Source of the DNA: Vanessa cardui
Lineage: Eukaryota > Arthropoda > Insecta > Lepidoptera > Nymphalidae
Direction of reading: 5' to 3'
Assembly: GCF_905220365.1 (NCBI RefSeq)
Contig: NC_061123.1
Location: forward strand, 2,790,001-2,854,000
Length of the DNA stretch: 64,000 nucleotides
The notes under the pieces: generated by a model
What the model saw: the letters and a program-made list of their open reading frames with translations, nothing else
The model's database searches: none
What the model was told of the DNA's origin: nothing
Position numbers and translations under genes: made by a program
Shown here: piece after piece, positions 48,274 to 59,759 of the stretch
Position numbering within the stretch: the first letter of the stretch is position 1
How the letters are laid out: each line of letters begins with the position of its first letter

Positions 48274-49114
48274 GTGCGTATATTAGGAGCCGGCATTTAT
48301 TCGCAACAGTATAAGTTTTGTTAAGAAATATACAATATTTCAATAGTTATATTTTGTCGTAATTGCTTAAAAATTCAAGTAAATGACCAACCACGTTAAT
48401 TCTATTGTACCCTCTAAAATTATTATTTTATGCACTTGAAATTAAAATATCAATCGATGTATGCATACTTTATAAAGTACTTATTGAAAATGCAATAATA
48501 CTTTATATTATTAAAGCATTATCATTACTTTCATGAGTAATAATAATTAAATATATTTATTACTGTGACGAGATTTATTTTTAATAATTAGTCTCATTAT
48601 TTTATATATTTTTATATTATAAGCTTAACGAGAATTATTTCAATGCCATGGCTATTTTTTATAGTATTATTAGAATGACTAATACATTTCTTTGCATATC
48701 GTCGAATATTATTTTCAAGTAATGTAAGGTGCATTCGCCATCGATATCATTCTAGGAACATCAAATTGTAGCTGTAATTTGACGAAGCTTGCTCATGTTG
48801 ACTACATTGTCGACTGTCGCACATAATAAATGCAATTTGGTAATAAGAAACTCGCGATAATACGTTCGTAAGCAGTTCGCTAGTGGGAGGTAACGGCTGC
48901 GCGCCGCTAAGCAGCACCGGTGCGCAGTGAGCTGACAATTCTACTCGACTTGCGCGCGGCCAAGACGACCTCTGACAATATTACGTAATTCTACTAAATT
49001 CAAGTGACTCTTGGGTGTGTTCGAATAACAATTCCAAATCCGTCAGTACTCCCTAACACCATCACCTAGTTGGTAGATCCTCTCATCGCCCCTCGTAGTA
49101 TTAGAAACATCGCC

Positions 49115-49191
49115 ATGAATTATAAATTTAAAATTACGATTCCTGTTATGGTTTGCGGCGGCGCGGTTCTTGCGTATTACCTCATCAGACG
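49115..49191 (+). CDS. Argk: Alternative first coding exon of arginine kinase: hydrophobic anchor
   Basis: ATG 49115 begins MNYKFKITIPVMVCGGAVLA and ends YYLIR plus two bases. The donor CG|gtttgt at 49192 leaves phase 2. Splicing to 49650 gives Arg-Lys-Ala-Ala-Ala and then the enzyme. The leader is a classic signal-anchor: short lysine-bearing N-end, one hydrophobic segment of about 18 residues, then Arg-Arg. This would hold the kinase on a membrane, such as the outer mitochondrial or ER membrane, facing the cytosol (inference). The donor is weaker than consensus; the nearby alternative gtaaat would shift the frame. A CpG-rich stretch at 48880-48970 could be its promoter. Confidence 0.5.
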
Positions 49192-49662
49192 GTTTGTAAA
49201 TTTTATATCGCATATTCAAGGATCTTTTATATACAATAATAAAACAGCTTTTCTTCAGTCAGACAGGTGTTGTGATTCTTTACCGATTTTTTTTAAATAT
49301 ATTTTTTATTGTAATAAATATAACTACTTACAGCTTTTGATAACTACAGATCATTAAAGAAAAAAAGCGGGTAGATACTTAAAATGTCAATTTTTAAATT
49401 GTGTAGTGTGTGTGTTGACCTTTATAATAATTTTGAGAGCAGTCATCTTGATTTTTGAACGTCACGCGCGCCGGTTCAATTCTAATTTCTAAAGTCAAAA
49501 GATATTTTTGGGTTTGGATAGATTATTTTTGAAAAATCCACAATGTGTACACGAGCTACTTGTGCGGCTTTAAAAGCGTTAGAATCCTTTTCCTGTGTGA
49601 CTCATAAAGACTACATAAGAACACATTGATAAAATTTAATCTATTGCAGAAAAGCCGCAGCA

Positions 49663-51410
49663 ATGGTGGACGCCGCAACCATCGAGAAATTGGAAGCTGG
49701 ATTCAGCAAGCTCCAAGCCTCCGACTCAAAGTCGCTGCTTAAGAAGTACCTTACCAAGGAAGTATTCGATGCTCTAAAGAACAAGAAGACTTCCTTCGGC
49801 TCTACACTCTTGGATTGTATCCAGTCTGGTAAGTAATACTAGTAGCTAATTGATATTTAATGCGGAGTTATTCAACAAAGCGTAAATAATACTTGCTCCC
49901 GTAACGGTATTTTATTACATAATTGTTTGATTTGTTACAGTAAACGTTAATTTTTGAATACTACATTAATAATTTCGCTTATGCGAACCTATGAAACTAC
50001 TTATTGGTTAAAATATTTGTTTTAATTAATTGCACTTCATAGATTTCCTATGATATTATTTTTATTATAAATATTGTAATTTTTATTAAGACATGATAAA
50101 CTTTATTTTTAAATGAAACCTATTGAAATAATCTTTTCTAGAAAATTTGTAGATAATGTCTGATAATTGTGTTCTGATAGCTTATGATAATACCAATATA
50201 AAATCTAGAAAAAGATTAAAATTATTTTTCCATTTCATATATGTGTTATTATATAATACAGTTGTTCAGCTTTAGTAAAATTTAAATAAATAAGTACATT
50301 AGTAAAAAAAAAATTTGCATAATCAATAGTATAACAAAATGAACAAAAAGGTATAAAACACATATAAACACATCCATAGGTTTACTTATCAATTTAAATT
50401 ATGAAGTCTATATTAAAATGTTGATATTATATGAGCTGAACATTAATTAGTTTTTTAGAATTTTTGATATTTGTCTTTACTTATCAATTTTATTTTTTAT
50501 TTTTCCAGGTGTTGAGAACTTGGATTCTGGTGTTGGAATCTACGCTCCTGATGCTGAAGCGTACTCTGTATTTGCTGACCTCTTCGACCCCATCATTGAA
50601 GATTACCACAATGGCTTCAAGAAAACCGACAAGCACCCTGCCAAGAACTGGGGTGATGTTGAGACCCTTGGCAACTTAGACCCTGGCAGTGAATTCATTG
50701 TATCCACACGTGTCCGTTGTGGCCGCTCTTTGGAGGGTTACCCCTTCAACCCCTGCTTGACTGAGGCCCAATACAAGGAAATGGAAGAAAAAGTTTCCTC
50801 AACTTTATCTGGTCTTGAAGGCGAACTTAAGGGTACTTTCTTCCCCCTTACTGGCATGTCTAAGGAAACTCAACAACAACTTATTGATGATCACTTCCTC
50901 TTCAAGGAGGGCGATCGTTTCCTCCAGGCTGCCAATGCTTGCCGCTTCTGGCCATCAGGCCGTGGTATCTACCACAATGAGAACAAGACCTTCCTGGTTT
51001 GGTGTAATGAGGAGGACCATCTCCGCATCATCTCCATGCAAATGGGTGGTGACTTGAAGCAAGTTTACAAGAGGCTAGTGACCGCTGTCAATGACATTGA
51101 AAAGAGGATCCCCTTCTCTCACCATGACCGTCTTGGTTTCCTGACTTTCTGCCCAACCAACCTGGGAACAACTGTGCGTGCTTCTGTGCACATCAAGTTG
51201 CCCAAACTCGCAGCTGACAAGGCAAAGTTGGAGGAGGTTGCGTCTAAATACCACTTGCAAGTGCGTGGAACCCGCGGCGAGCACACCGAGGCCGAGGGTG
51301 GAGTTTACGACATCTCCAACAAGAGGCGCATGGGTCTCACCGAGTACGAAGCCGTCAAGGAGATGTACGATGGCATCGCTGAACTGATTAAAATTGAGAA
51401 GTCCCTGTAA
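49663..51410 (+). CDS. Argk: Arginine kinase (two common coding exons)
   Basis: Exons are 49650-49828 (coding from ATG 49663) and 50509-51410, joined by a gtaagt...ttttccag intron within Gly56. The product has 355 residues, the standard length for insect arginine kinase. It catalyses reversible transfer of phosphate from ATP to arginine, making phosphoarginine as an energy buffer in muscle, nerve and other high-demand cells. The N-terminal helical domain (about 1-95) contains the substrate loop DSGVGIYAPD. The catalytic domain has the ATP-binding arginines in STRVRCGRS, the EEDHLRI segment with the arginine-binding Glu, the signature CPTNLGT with the reactive Cys, and the flexible loop RGTRGEHTE. 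Codon use is clearly more GC-rich than the surroundings, as expected of a highly expressed gene. Three candidate first exons upstream give different N-termini. Confidence 0.98.
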
Positions 51411-51469
51411 GCTTCGATCTCGTGCTATCAGTATTTTTTTTATATTATTTATCGTTTTCACGTAAGTAT

Positions 51470-51550
51470 TGGATGTTGGCTGGGCTGCCGGGCGACACTA
51501 GTCAGCGGCGCTCCATTGGGGCGTACGGGCACGCGGGCGGCCCTATATAC
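51470..51550 (+). other. GC-rich segment in the arginine kinase 3'UTR
   Basis: Between the stop at 51410 and the poly(A) signal at 51588 lies a block (gctgggctgccgggcg, cggcgctccattggggcg, cacgcgggcggccc) very unlike the AT-rich flanks. CGCTCC and GGGGCG around ATT can pair as a small hairpin. It is a possible RNA element affecting stability or localisation; the role is not known. Confidence 0.35.
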
Positions 51551-51587
51551 TGTTTTTCGTAAAAGTATTTTCTATAAGGAAATGGAA

Positions 51588-51593
51588 AATAAA
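51588..51593 (+). terminator. Argk: Poly(A) signal of arginine kinase
   Basis: AATAAA lies 178 bases after the stop codon and is the first canonical signal downstream. Confidence 0.75.
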
Positions 51594-51599
51594 GACAGC

Positions 51600-52970
51600 T
51601 AGCGTTAAGACCACAATTGTTTCTTTATTTCTTGTTATGTTCCCACCCTCACCTCCTTACATTAATTATATTACAAAGTAACAAATTAAAAAGTAAAAAA
51701 TAGATATTACTAAAGTTATAGACCTTCGTCTGAAAGATACATCATAATCGTTACTCAACTTCACACATTGATTTATCACATTTATCCTCTAACATGACCA
51801 AAAAGAAAGCACTCTATATGATGAATTGATAATCCATGAATTTTTATATTCACTTTTTTTTTACACTAAATACAACAAAAAATTGCTTCGACTTATATCA
51901 TATAACTATCCCCAACTCGAAAATGTAATTAAGCAGCGTAATGGAATTTTCTATGGGCATTGTGTATGTTTATCGAGCGCCGATCAAATTGCTTGTTCTA
52001 ACTTGACCTAAACAGGCAAAACTATTTCATCATTTACTTTGTATTAATAATATACGTACGCGAACTTATAGTATTACCATGCCCTGAAAATATTTAAACG
52101 CAAAGACGTAACTAGCGCATTAAACGTTGCTCTGGTTGAAATGAAAGGAGTCAATAAGCTTTTTTATTTTCATATAATAAAATAATAATACTGCGTGTGT
52201 ATTGACGAAATTTACACACACAGATGAACAGCCAGGACTTATTTTAAATTTTAATATTTCTTATATAATAAATATTTTGGTAAATAACATTGAAATTTCA
52301 TTTGTTTAATACCTATTCATTTTCATATACATTCTATAATAAATTATATTGAAAAAGAAATTATTACTGCATCCAAAAATACTGTATTTTATATTACAAT
52401 CTTTATTATTACAATTGGTATTATCTGACATTTTTACTTTTATAAGGTGTAGGTCAAAGGTTGACATATAATAAATGCATTTCTTCAATTTCGTTTTCTT
52501 TCCTGTGAAGCATCATCAAATTGAATTTAAAGTTTTTTTTTCTCTTCATACTAGTATAGTACACTTTGACGGTGAATACTACAAATATTTCAAGTCTTTA
52601 CTAAAATACCTCCAATATGTATCTATAAACTTTGATGTTGTAAGTGTAATAAAATTATAATTATGAATTAATTGTTAAGTTTTCAAATCAATAAATCGCA
52701 TAGCTTGACCAATTCAATCTTATAAATATGTGGCCAAACTAATTATTTTAGAAAAGCTAAATAAAATGATTATATCGTTAAACTTTTGTTAATTCGCTTT
52801 TGCATTTTCTAATATTATATTTTTTAAAAACACATACACATATGTAGTTGTAATTCATAGCTGTCAAAACTGTAGAATGCGGTTTTAATTTTTATTATTG
52901 ATGTCATTTTGACTTTAGTTTTGACGTAACAAATTTGAAATTGACATTATTAAACAGTGGTAACCGGTGT
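51600..52970. other. Spacer between arginine kinase and Chrac-16, no gene seen
   Basis: AT-rich. Short frames such as 51826-52011 and 52475-52660 have no supporting features. The last 100 bases hold the Chrac-16 promoter. Confidence 0.45.
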
Positions 52971-52984
52971 TAGGCGTGCTGTTA

Positions 52985-52992
52985 TCAGTTAT
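52985..52992 (+). promoter_or_regulatory. Initiator-like site for Chrac-16
   Basis: ttatcagtta contains TCAGTT, the arthropod initiator consensus, about 80 bases before the Chrac-16 ATG, with no TATA box in view. Plausible transcription start only. Confidence 0.4.
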
Positions 52993-53069
52993 GTCAAAGA
53001 ACTGGCAGTTTTGAATTTTCAAGTATCTTTCAATTAAAAATTACGATCCTTATTATAAACTAAATAAAA

Positions 53070-53551
53070 ATGTCCACTCCAAAGGCAGAGAAAGATTTAC
53101 ACTTACCTCTATCGAGGGTAAAAACTATAATGAAAAGCTCACCAGAAGTAGATGCAGTTGGACCAGAACCATTATATTTAGTAACTAAAGTAACAGTAAG
53201 TAATAAATATTTGAAACAAATATTTTACGATTTTAATTAGAAAAATATTTAAATTTATTGTACACATTTCAGGAATTATTCGTAACGGATCTAGCGAAGA
53301 GGGCATTTAAGAATAGCAAAAACAACTTTCTTGAATATAAACACATTGCCGAAGTGGTTCAAGAGGACGATACGTTAGATTTTTTGCGGGAAATAATGCC
53401 GCGAAAAATTACAGTGCGGCAGTTTAAAGAATTAATGGCCAAAAAGTCATCACGGGGTGATGAATCGGATGAGACAAGTGAGGAATCCAGTGAGGAAGAA
53501 AGCAGTGAGGACAGTTCAAGTAGCAATAATGCAGAAACACAAAATAGCTAG
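53070..53551 (+). CDS. Chrac-16: Chrac-16/CHRAC1, histone-fold subunit of the CHRAC remodeller
   Basis: Coding exons are 53070-53195 and 53273-53551 (intron gtaagt...tttcag, phase 0), giving 134 residues. Residues about 11-90 form an H2A/NF-YC-like histone fold: LPLSRVKTIMKSSPEV, then ELFVTDLAKRAF, a YKHIAEVVQEDD helix and FLREIMPRKI. These match the known CHRAC1 (CHRAC15) pattern 'LPLSRIRVIMKSSPEV...TELFV'. The last 35 residues are a Ser/Glu/Asp-rich acidic tail, also seen in the family. The protein pairs with the Chrac-14/POLE3-type partner to bind DNA and help ISWI-ACF1 slide nucleosomes in the nucleus. Length is normal and nothing is broken. It is downstream of arginine kinase on the same strand but has its own initiator-like site. 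Confidence 0.93.
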
Positions 53552-53901
53552 TAACTAATTTCCACTTATACTTAGTATTAAGATTTTTATGTTATTTAAA
53601 TTTTTAGGTAAACTGGCACTTTTACTAAATGACAAAGTATAATTTCATTTGTTAAAAAAGTACTTCTTCTACTTTAGACTACTTAATAATCTATATCCGA
53701 AAACCTAAACATAAATTGTTCACGTTAATTTTAATAACCATCAAAAGTTTACAATAAATTAGATTATTAAAATGTATAAATGCACTTGTTAAACATTTCA
53801 TTTAAAATTTGCACGATTGATGAAATTCCATTATAGAGAATTTGAATTAAAAAAAACATTAAAATTTCCATTTGTTAAGATAACTTATGAAATATTAATT
53901 G

Positions 53902-53912
53902 TAATTCAATAA
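53902..53912 (+). terminator. Likely poly(A) signal of Chrac-16
   Basis: ttcaataaac lies about 355 bases after the stop codon. An earlier acaataaatt at about 53751 is also possible. Confidence 0.4.
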
Positions 53913-53919
53913 ACTTTAA

Positions 53920-56900
53920 GATATACTTTTCTTAATAATGTATGTGAAAAATATAAACAGTATGCAACCAAAAGAACTGCTCGTTGGAATAAAGATGAAT
54001 ATTGCTCATGTATTTATGTTGACTCATTAAATTGTATACATGAAATGTCACTACAACCACTATTGAACACAACACTATTCAACACTAATTAGTCTATTCT
54101 TATTTTTGATTGATAACAAGTCATTAATGAAAAATTAGCTTGATTCATACAATTTTAATAATGATTTAGTTATATGAAACAAATTAAATGTAAGTTCTGA
54201 ATAACTCGTTAAACTGTATACATTTTGGAAGTATTGTTTTGGTTTTGTTAGTATTAGTTTAATAAGAGTAAATTTTGAATAAATTTTGTAATAAGACATG
54301 AAATTTTATTGATTTCTTTATAAATTTGGTCAAGTTTTACATGCCATGTCTATTGTATTAATTGATTCTATCTGAAATATATCTGGATTATGAATATGTC
54401 TCGATTAGACTTTATTTAAAAACTTTATTAAATATTTTTGAAGACGCATATGTAAAGACATATTTTTTTAATATAATAGAGGTAAAAAAATAATTGCAAT
54501 GAGCTATAATGATAACTAACTAAGGTTACCTAAATTTTAAAACTATTTAATTACTTACTACATATTATAATTTGTAATTTATATTAGTGTAGCCATCTAG
54601 TGTAAAAGACAATTACTAAACTTCAAAAATATATACAAGTTAGTATCTAAAAAGTGCAATAGATGGCACCACATTAATAACACCTACAAAATGTTTACAT
54701 ATTTTTTTTACGTTAGATAGCTTGGTTTAATATAGGAAAAGGAACATCGGATTAAAAAAAAGATAACTAGAAAAGTTTTGTAATTGATCAATTACATATT
54801 CGCAAAATTAACATTTCATTATTTTTCGTAGTAAGATGCAGACAAAGTTACTAATGTTGGCTTTAGAGTCATTTTACAATTTTATAATGTGTATTGTAAT
54901 AAAAGTGATATAAACACAGTTCAGTGATTACGTCGACACATATTCATATCGTCGAACTATTGACGTCACGGAAACCGTAGGGACTTACACTCAGGGTTTT
55001 CGCTATCACAGAAAAACCCTAAGGAATTCAAATTTACTACTCGTCCCATAGCCAATTATCCTAAGCCCTTTTCATGCGATTTTATTGATAAGTTTTATGT
55101 TTATTGACCCTTATACGCCAATAGGGTCGCTTTCGAGTTTCGCTCAACTGAAAAGAAATCCCTTTTTAGGAATACTACAAATTATTCAGCTTTCAGTTCA
55201 GTGCTTTAACAAAGTTTATAATTATATAAATGTTATAAAAGTCGGTACTAAATAATTATACGTATATATAGGGTAGAAAATTTGTGAGACGTCAATATTG
55301 AAGAAATAATTTTCAATGTAATGACCTAGCCTTATGCGAAGATTCTAAGTAGTTAGTAAACATTTTACTAACTGCACTGGACATTAAACATGCTAGCCGC
55401 TAGGCCGATGTTTAGTTGGTAACCTAGTATAATAAACGCATAGGTATGTCAATTAAGGTCAAGTTTGACAAGAATATTAACAATATTTGTCAAATACCTA
55501 CTAATTGTCGTAACCCCTTATCTATTAAACCTATAATGCATTATTATTATTTTAAGATTTTTTTATGTTAAATATTAAAAAAGGCTTTAGAATTAATAGT
55601 AACCATTCCATTTTATATAAAATTGCTTTTATCTAAAAATATTACTTTACTTTTTACTTAATACTTCAGTAAACAATATTTTATTCACTAAATAAAATAT
55701 TCTATATAAATTTAACGTTTAAAATATTCTTTATTTAATTTGAAATTTTTCACCTTTATCAGTAACTGGAATTTGATGATTTAATGTTTTTATTTTCTCC
55801 GACTGTTATCTTAACAAGATTAAAATCTTACTGGTAGGGCAATAAGTCATATTCTTTGAACATTTTTGTCATAAATACCGTATAAACTTTTATAGTAAAA
55901 CAAACACAATTATGTGTAAACTTGAAAGTTAAATAATAACACTGTGTCAAGGTCCTGTCAATGTTTACTAAAGAAGTAAAGATTATAAATGAATGATAAA
56001 TACAAAAAAAACATTGCACTAGCGTTAGTATCATAAGTTGTGCGATTAGTAGAACTACACACTGTAGCCGTAATAGATAAAAATCTCCCACATAAACGTA
56101 ATAAATAATGAAATAGGAGAACAACCATTTCAAAGTTGCATAAATGGAACATTGACATTAAGATCATTGTTCGCTTTGGACATAAAACAAAAAAAAATGA
56201 TCATACATTGGCATTGCGGTTCTATTGCGTAAAAATGTTTTGAGGCACAGATGCATTTTAAATCGTATGAAGTAGATAACTTTAACTTTATAAACAAAAA
56301 CATTATCATTCATTCAGTCCATTTAGATCTAAAATGTAGAAAATACCTTTTTCACCTATACCTACTTTTACTTATTGTATATGTGCACTTTCTTTATATT
56401 CTTATTTGTTGTTATTCTAATTTATTTAGTAAGTCAGTTAGACGGTAGGAATCAGGATAATGCTCGTAAGTTATATTAAAAAAATTGAGATTGATTTATT
56501 TTCTTAAGAGGGTCATCATCACGTGATCCTAAGTGGTTATAACGCTTTTTTTTTTCAGATCGGAATGATCAAATCATTAAAATTGAACATGAGCGTAAAG
56601 TTTCTTCTAGAAGTTGGCAAGACAATCAACCAAGTGATCAAAATCGAATCTGCGATTTTTAAACCATTGACCGTCATACAAACCATTGCGGTATCTCACT
56701 GTCCATATTAAATCTACTGTGTACTAATATATGATTAGAGCATTTTAGTTTCGCAATTTAACAATCACTAAGCAATTCATAGACGTAACTAAAGCAAAGT
56801 AAGACTATCCAGTTAGTATAAAATAAAATCATATCAAGGCCAAAGTGTAGTTACAAACTTTCAATGTTAAATAAAGTCCAACCATCAGTCAAGAACTATT

Positions 56901-57180
56901 GTGACCCTCGTTTATTGTCAATTCTCGCAACTCTGTGCTGCAATATTTGCTTCAGCGATTATTTGTTTGCATTCGACAGTTAGGTATTCCGATTTCTATC
57001 ACGTGTTATAGTTTATTTTAACTTAAAAGTATTACGTTTAGATTCCATTACAATGCAGATTTATGAATGGTATTTTTTGTGACGTAATTAGTTTCGATTT
57101 TAATGCAAGGCTAGAAAATCCTTCATATTTTGGTATTTCTAAGTTCAACAACGTCGATACACAATGCGTTGTTAATTAAT
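53920..57180. other. Intergenic stretch, no gene seen
   Basis: AT-rich. Frames of 60-100 codons (55828-56167 minus, 56251-56448 plus, 56523-56711 plus) are low in information and overlap one another. At 54590-54670 the words gccatcta and tagatggc form inverted arms about 60 bases apart. Confidence 0.4.
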
Positions 57181-58037
57181 GTTAAGGGGACTACATGAGC
57201 TAAATGCAAGTTTTAAAATGCCAAAAAGTATATAATCCAATGCAATAAACCAAATGAAAAAAATATATGTTAATCTTCAGGATAGATGGTAGTTATTAAT
57301 TGTGTTGAAAACATGATGTAATTAATTTGGTACGATAGAAAAAAATCGCAAAGTTACCTCTAAAAAAGTCTTTTTTTGTTTGTTAACCACACTTATATAC
57401 CTTCAATAATTTTGGTCTTTTGTCAGATTATTCTACAAACAACTTACTAAAAATTTATTATCTTAATTATTTAGTAAAATCAATAGATTTTTTTTAAAAT
57501 CAGATTTTCTTATTTTCGACCAAAATGCGTAAGCATGTGTGCGTGAGCGCCTCGTACAGACACTGCCGGCCGAGGCCTGTTGCTATACAGACGTGTCGCT
57601 CTTTTCACCGCATCGTTGCGAATAAAATCTCGTAGATTTTATTTTTGTGTAATTTTAATTGTAAATTAATTGTCGAATATTATTCTTTTTTGTAAATAAA
57701 TATATTAAGTTAAAATAGTCTAGTTGTAGTTTGCCATTTATTTTTTTATTAAGTTATTTTTTATAAAGTTTAATTTTGTAAACATAGGAAATAAAGTACA
57801 ATCTGTGAAGAAAACTAAAAAACGTTCATATAAATTAAAAAGCCGAACATATGAAAGATAATATGAAAAGGTAAGAGTATTTAATTAGTAAACATATATA
57901 TAAATATATATATTTTATAAATAATGATTATTGGAAACATTTATTAAAAACAATGCAATTAGTTCGCATAGAATCAGATTTTTCGATATATTTCTTACAG
58001 TCACCATGGAGTATTTGGTATTGACCAAACTTGGACT

Positions 58038-58095
58038 TGCTTGCATTGGCAAGCAAAACCAAGAAGAATGTGCGGGTTCGATCCCCGCACTCTGA
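58038..58095 (+). repeat. tRNA-like fragment with a perfect T-arm
   Basis: gcgggttcgatccccgc forms a five-pair stem with a seven-base loop exactly like a tRNA T-arm and Pol III B box, preceded by a small hairpin (gcttgcattggcaagc). The sequences where the acceptor stem should close do not pair, so it is not a working tRNA but more likely a tRNA-derived repeat inside the TTAA element. Confidence 0.4.
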
Positions 58096-58312
58096 ACTAA
58101 AATTTTATATTTTATAATTATTAAAATTTAATTGCTAACAACTATGCATTTATTTTTTCAGAATTAAGAAAATCGAAAAAAAATAACACGGAAGCTATTT
58201 CTATTACGTTAGAATTTAATTTTATCAATTTTGTTTATAATAGGAAATATAGTTATGTATGGATGAAATTTAATAATAAAAAAAAAAAAAATACAAATTA
58301 GCACATCACATG

Positions 58313-58388
58313 AATATTTAGTGGTGCTTGCCTGGGTTTGAACCCGCAATAAGATGCGCGCGTTCTACCCACTGGGCCATCTCGAAAT
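58313..58388 (-). repeat. SINE head fragment inside the TTAA element
   Basis: tggtgcttgcctgggtttga, cccgcaat and actgggccatctcg match the first 80 bases of the inverted SINE at 3065-3364, with the 'catcggtt' part deleted. Confidence 0.65.
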
Positions 58389-59639
58389 ATGTAATTATTG
58401 TGAACCAAAGAACTAAAATATTTAGAAGTGTCATATACGTAATTCAATATTTTTTAAAGATTGGAAATAGTATCAATTGAATAGTACAAATTTTAGCTCG
58501 TAGCTTCAGTGAAAGTGGGTGAAATATTGACTGCAAGTATCCAAGATATTTTAATAACGAACGACGACGAACGAATAATTAAAAAAAAATATTTTAATAA
58601 AAAAATTGAAACGAAATTTATTTGTTTTTTTGTTAAACCAAAAATAAATAAAAATATTTGAATTTAATTGAATCAGTTTTATTTCAAATATCAGTCAAAA
58701 ACAATACAAATAATTCTAATATCAAAACTATTTTTATGAAATTTATGACTAAACCCACTGTGATTGACCGAGTTAACCAATAATTCTACTAAACCGACTT
58801 GACGATATTATTTTTATAGTAACTTTTTGATGCTGACTTTTTTAACTTAATTTTTTTTCTTTGTGTACCGATATTAGTAAAATGAACAAACTCTACGCTT
58901 TTTGTCAGTGTACAAATTACGAACAGTTCCAATTTTATTTAATAAATCGCTTAACAAACTTATAAAATTTAAAAGTAGGTACGATTTAATATTTAGTATT
59001 ACAACTAATTGAATTGATACAGTAAAAATTAAAGAAAAAAATGTTTAAATTAACTATTTTTTGTACATAAAATAATAATAATTTATGTTTAATTAATTCA
59101 GTTTAATTTTATCATAATTTTTTAAATGACACAAAAAAATTAAAATAATTCTGTTGTCCTGTCTATTTTTATGAAATCTATGATTGATAGAATTGATAGA
59201 ATTGACTTCGCTTCGCTTTCGCTCGGCGCGGCGCGCGGCGGTTCGGCGCCATCTATTGGAATATTCAGGCGTAACCTCGCCGCCTCGCTAAGCGTAGTGC
59301 GCGCGGGGACATGCCGTTTTTGTCGTTAGTGTAAGTGTGTGCGCGTGATTCTCAAGGGCAATTAGCTCCTGTAGTCCCCTTAATTTAAACACGTTACAAA
59401 AATATGCCACTGCCTTTTGCTTCATGCACAGTTAGAATAAGAAAACCTTCGTCAGTTTTCAGATTCATTCCTTTATCAAGCAATGATATTCTAATGAACA
59501 TATATGTTATATCCATACTAAACAACAGAAAAAAGTGTGCCGCGCCGGGGACCGTTTATTTTAGTTTATTTTTACATTTCGTTAAAAGTAAAAAGGATAG
59601 CTTGATAAAAACAATAAGTAAAAGGGATAACTACTTAGT

Positions 59640-59755
59640 TGTTTTAATTACGCAAAACGTATTACTACGTAATTATGATGTATTATAACGTATGACTACG
59701 TAAAACGACTAAGGGCAAACGTCCCAATTAGGACGTTTTCTAATCTTCACTTTTT
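59640..59755. other. Cluster of short inverted repeats
   Basis: aaacgtcccaattaggacgtttt is an 8-base perfect stem around six bases. Just before it, acgta words recur (tactacgtaatt, tgactacgtaaaacg). A short frame at 59404-59688 overlaps it but looks random. Confidence 0.4.
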
Positions 59756-59759
59756 GCGC

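Larger units (their letters stand above)
57186..59379. mobile_element. 2.2-kb TTAA-flanked element with terminal inverted repeats
   Basis: The left end reads ggggactacatgagctaa and the right end, reversed, ggggactacaggagctaa; 20 of the first 22 bases agree. TTAA lies directly outside both ends (57182-57185 and 59380-59383), the duplication of piggyBac-type elements. No transposase frame is present, so the copy is non-autonomous. Both subterminal regions are CpG-rich (57535-57615 and 59210-59345) while the interior is very AT-rich. A SINE head has inserted within it at about 58313-58388. Confidence 0.7.

Noticed and set aside
51075..51461. 128-codon minus-strand frame in the arginine kinase exon
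   Set aside because: Antisense shadow of strongly biased coding sequence.
55828..56167. Two overlapping minus-strand frames of 101 and 69 codons
   Set aside because: They overlap each other in different frames and have only low-complexity hydrophobic content.
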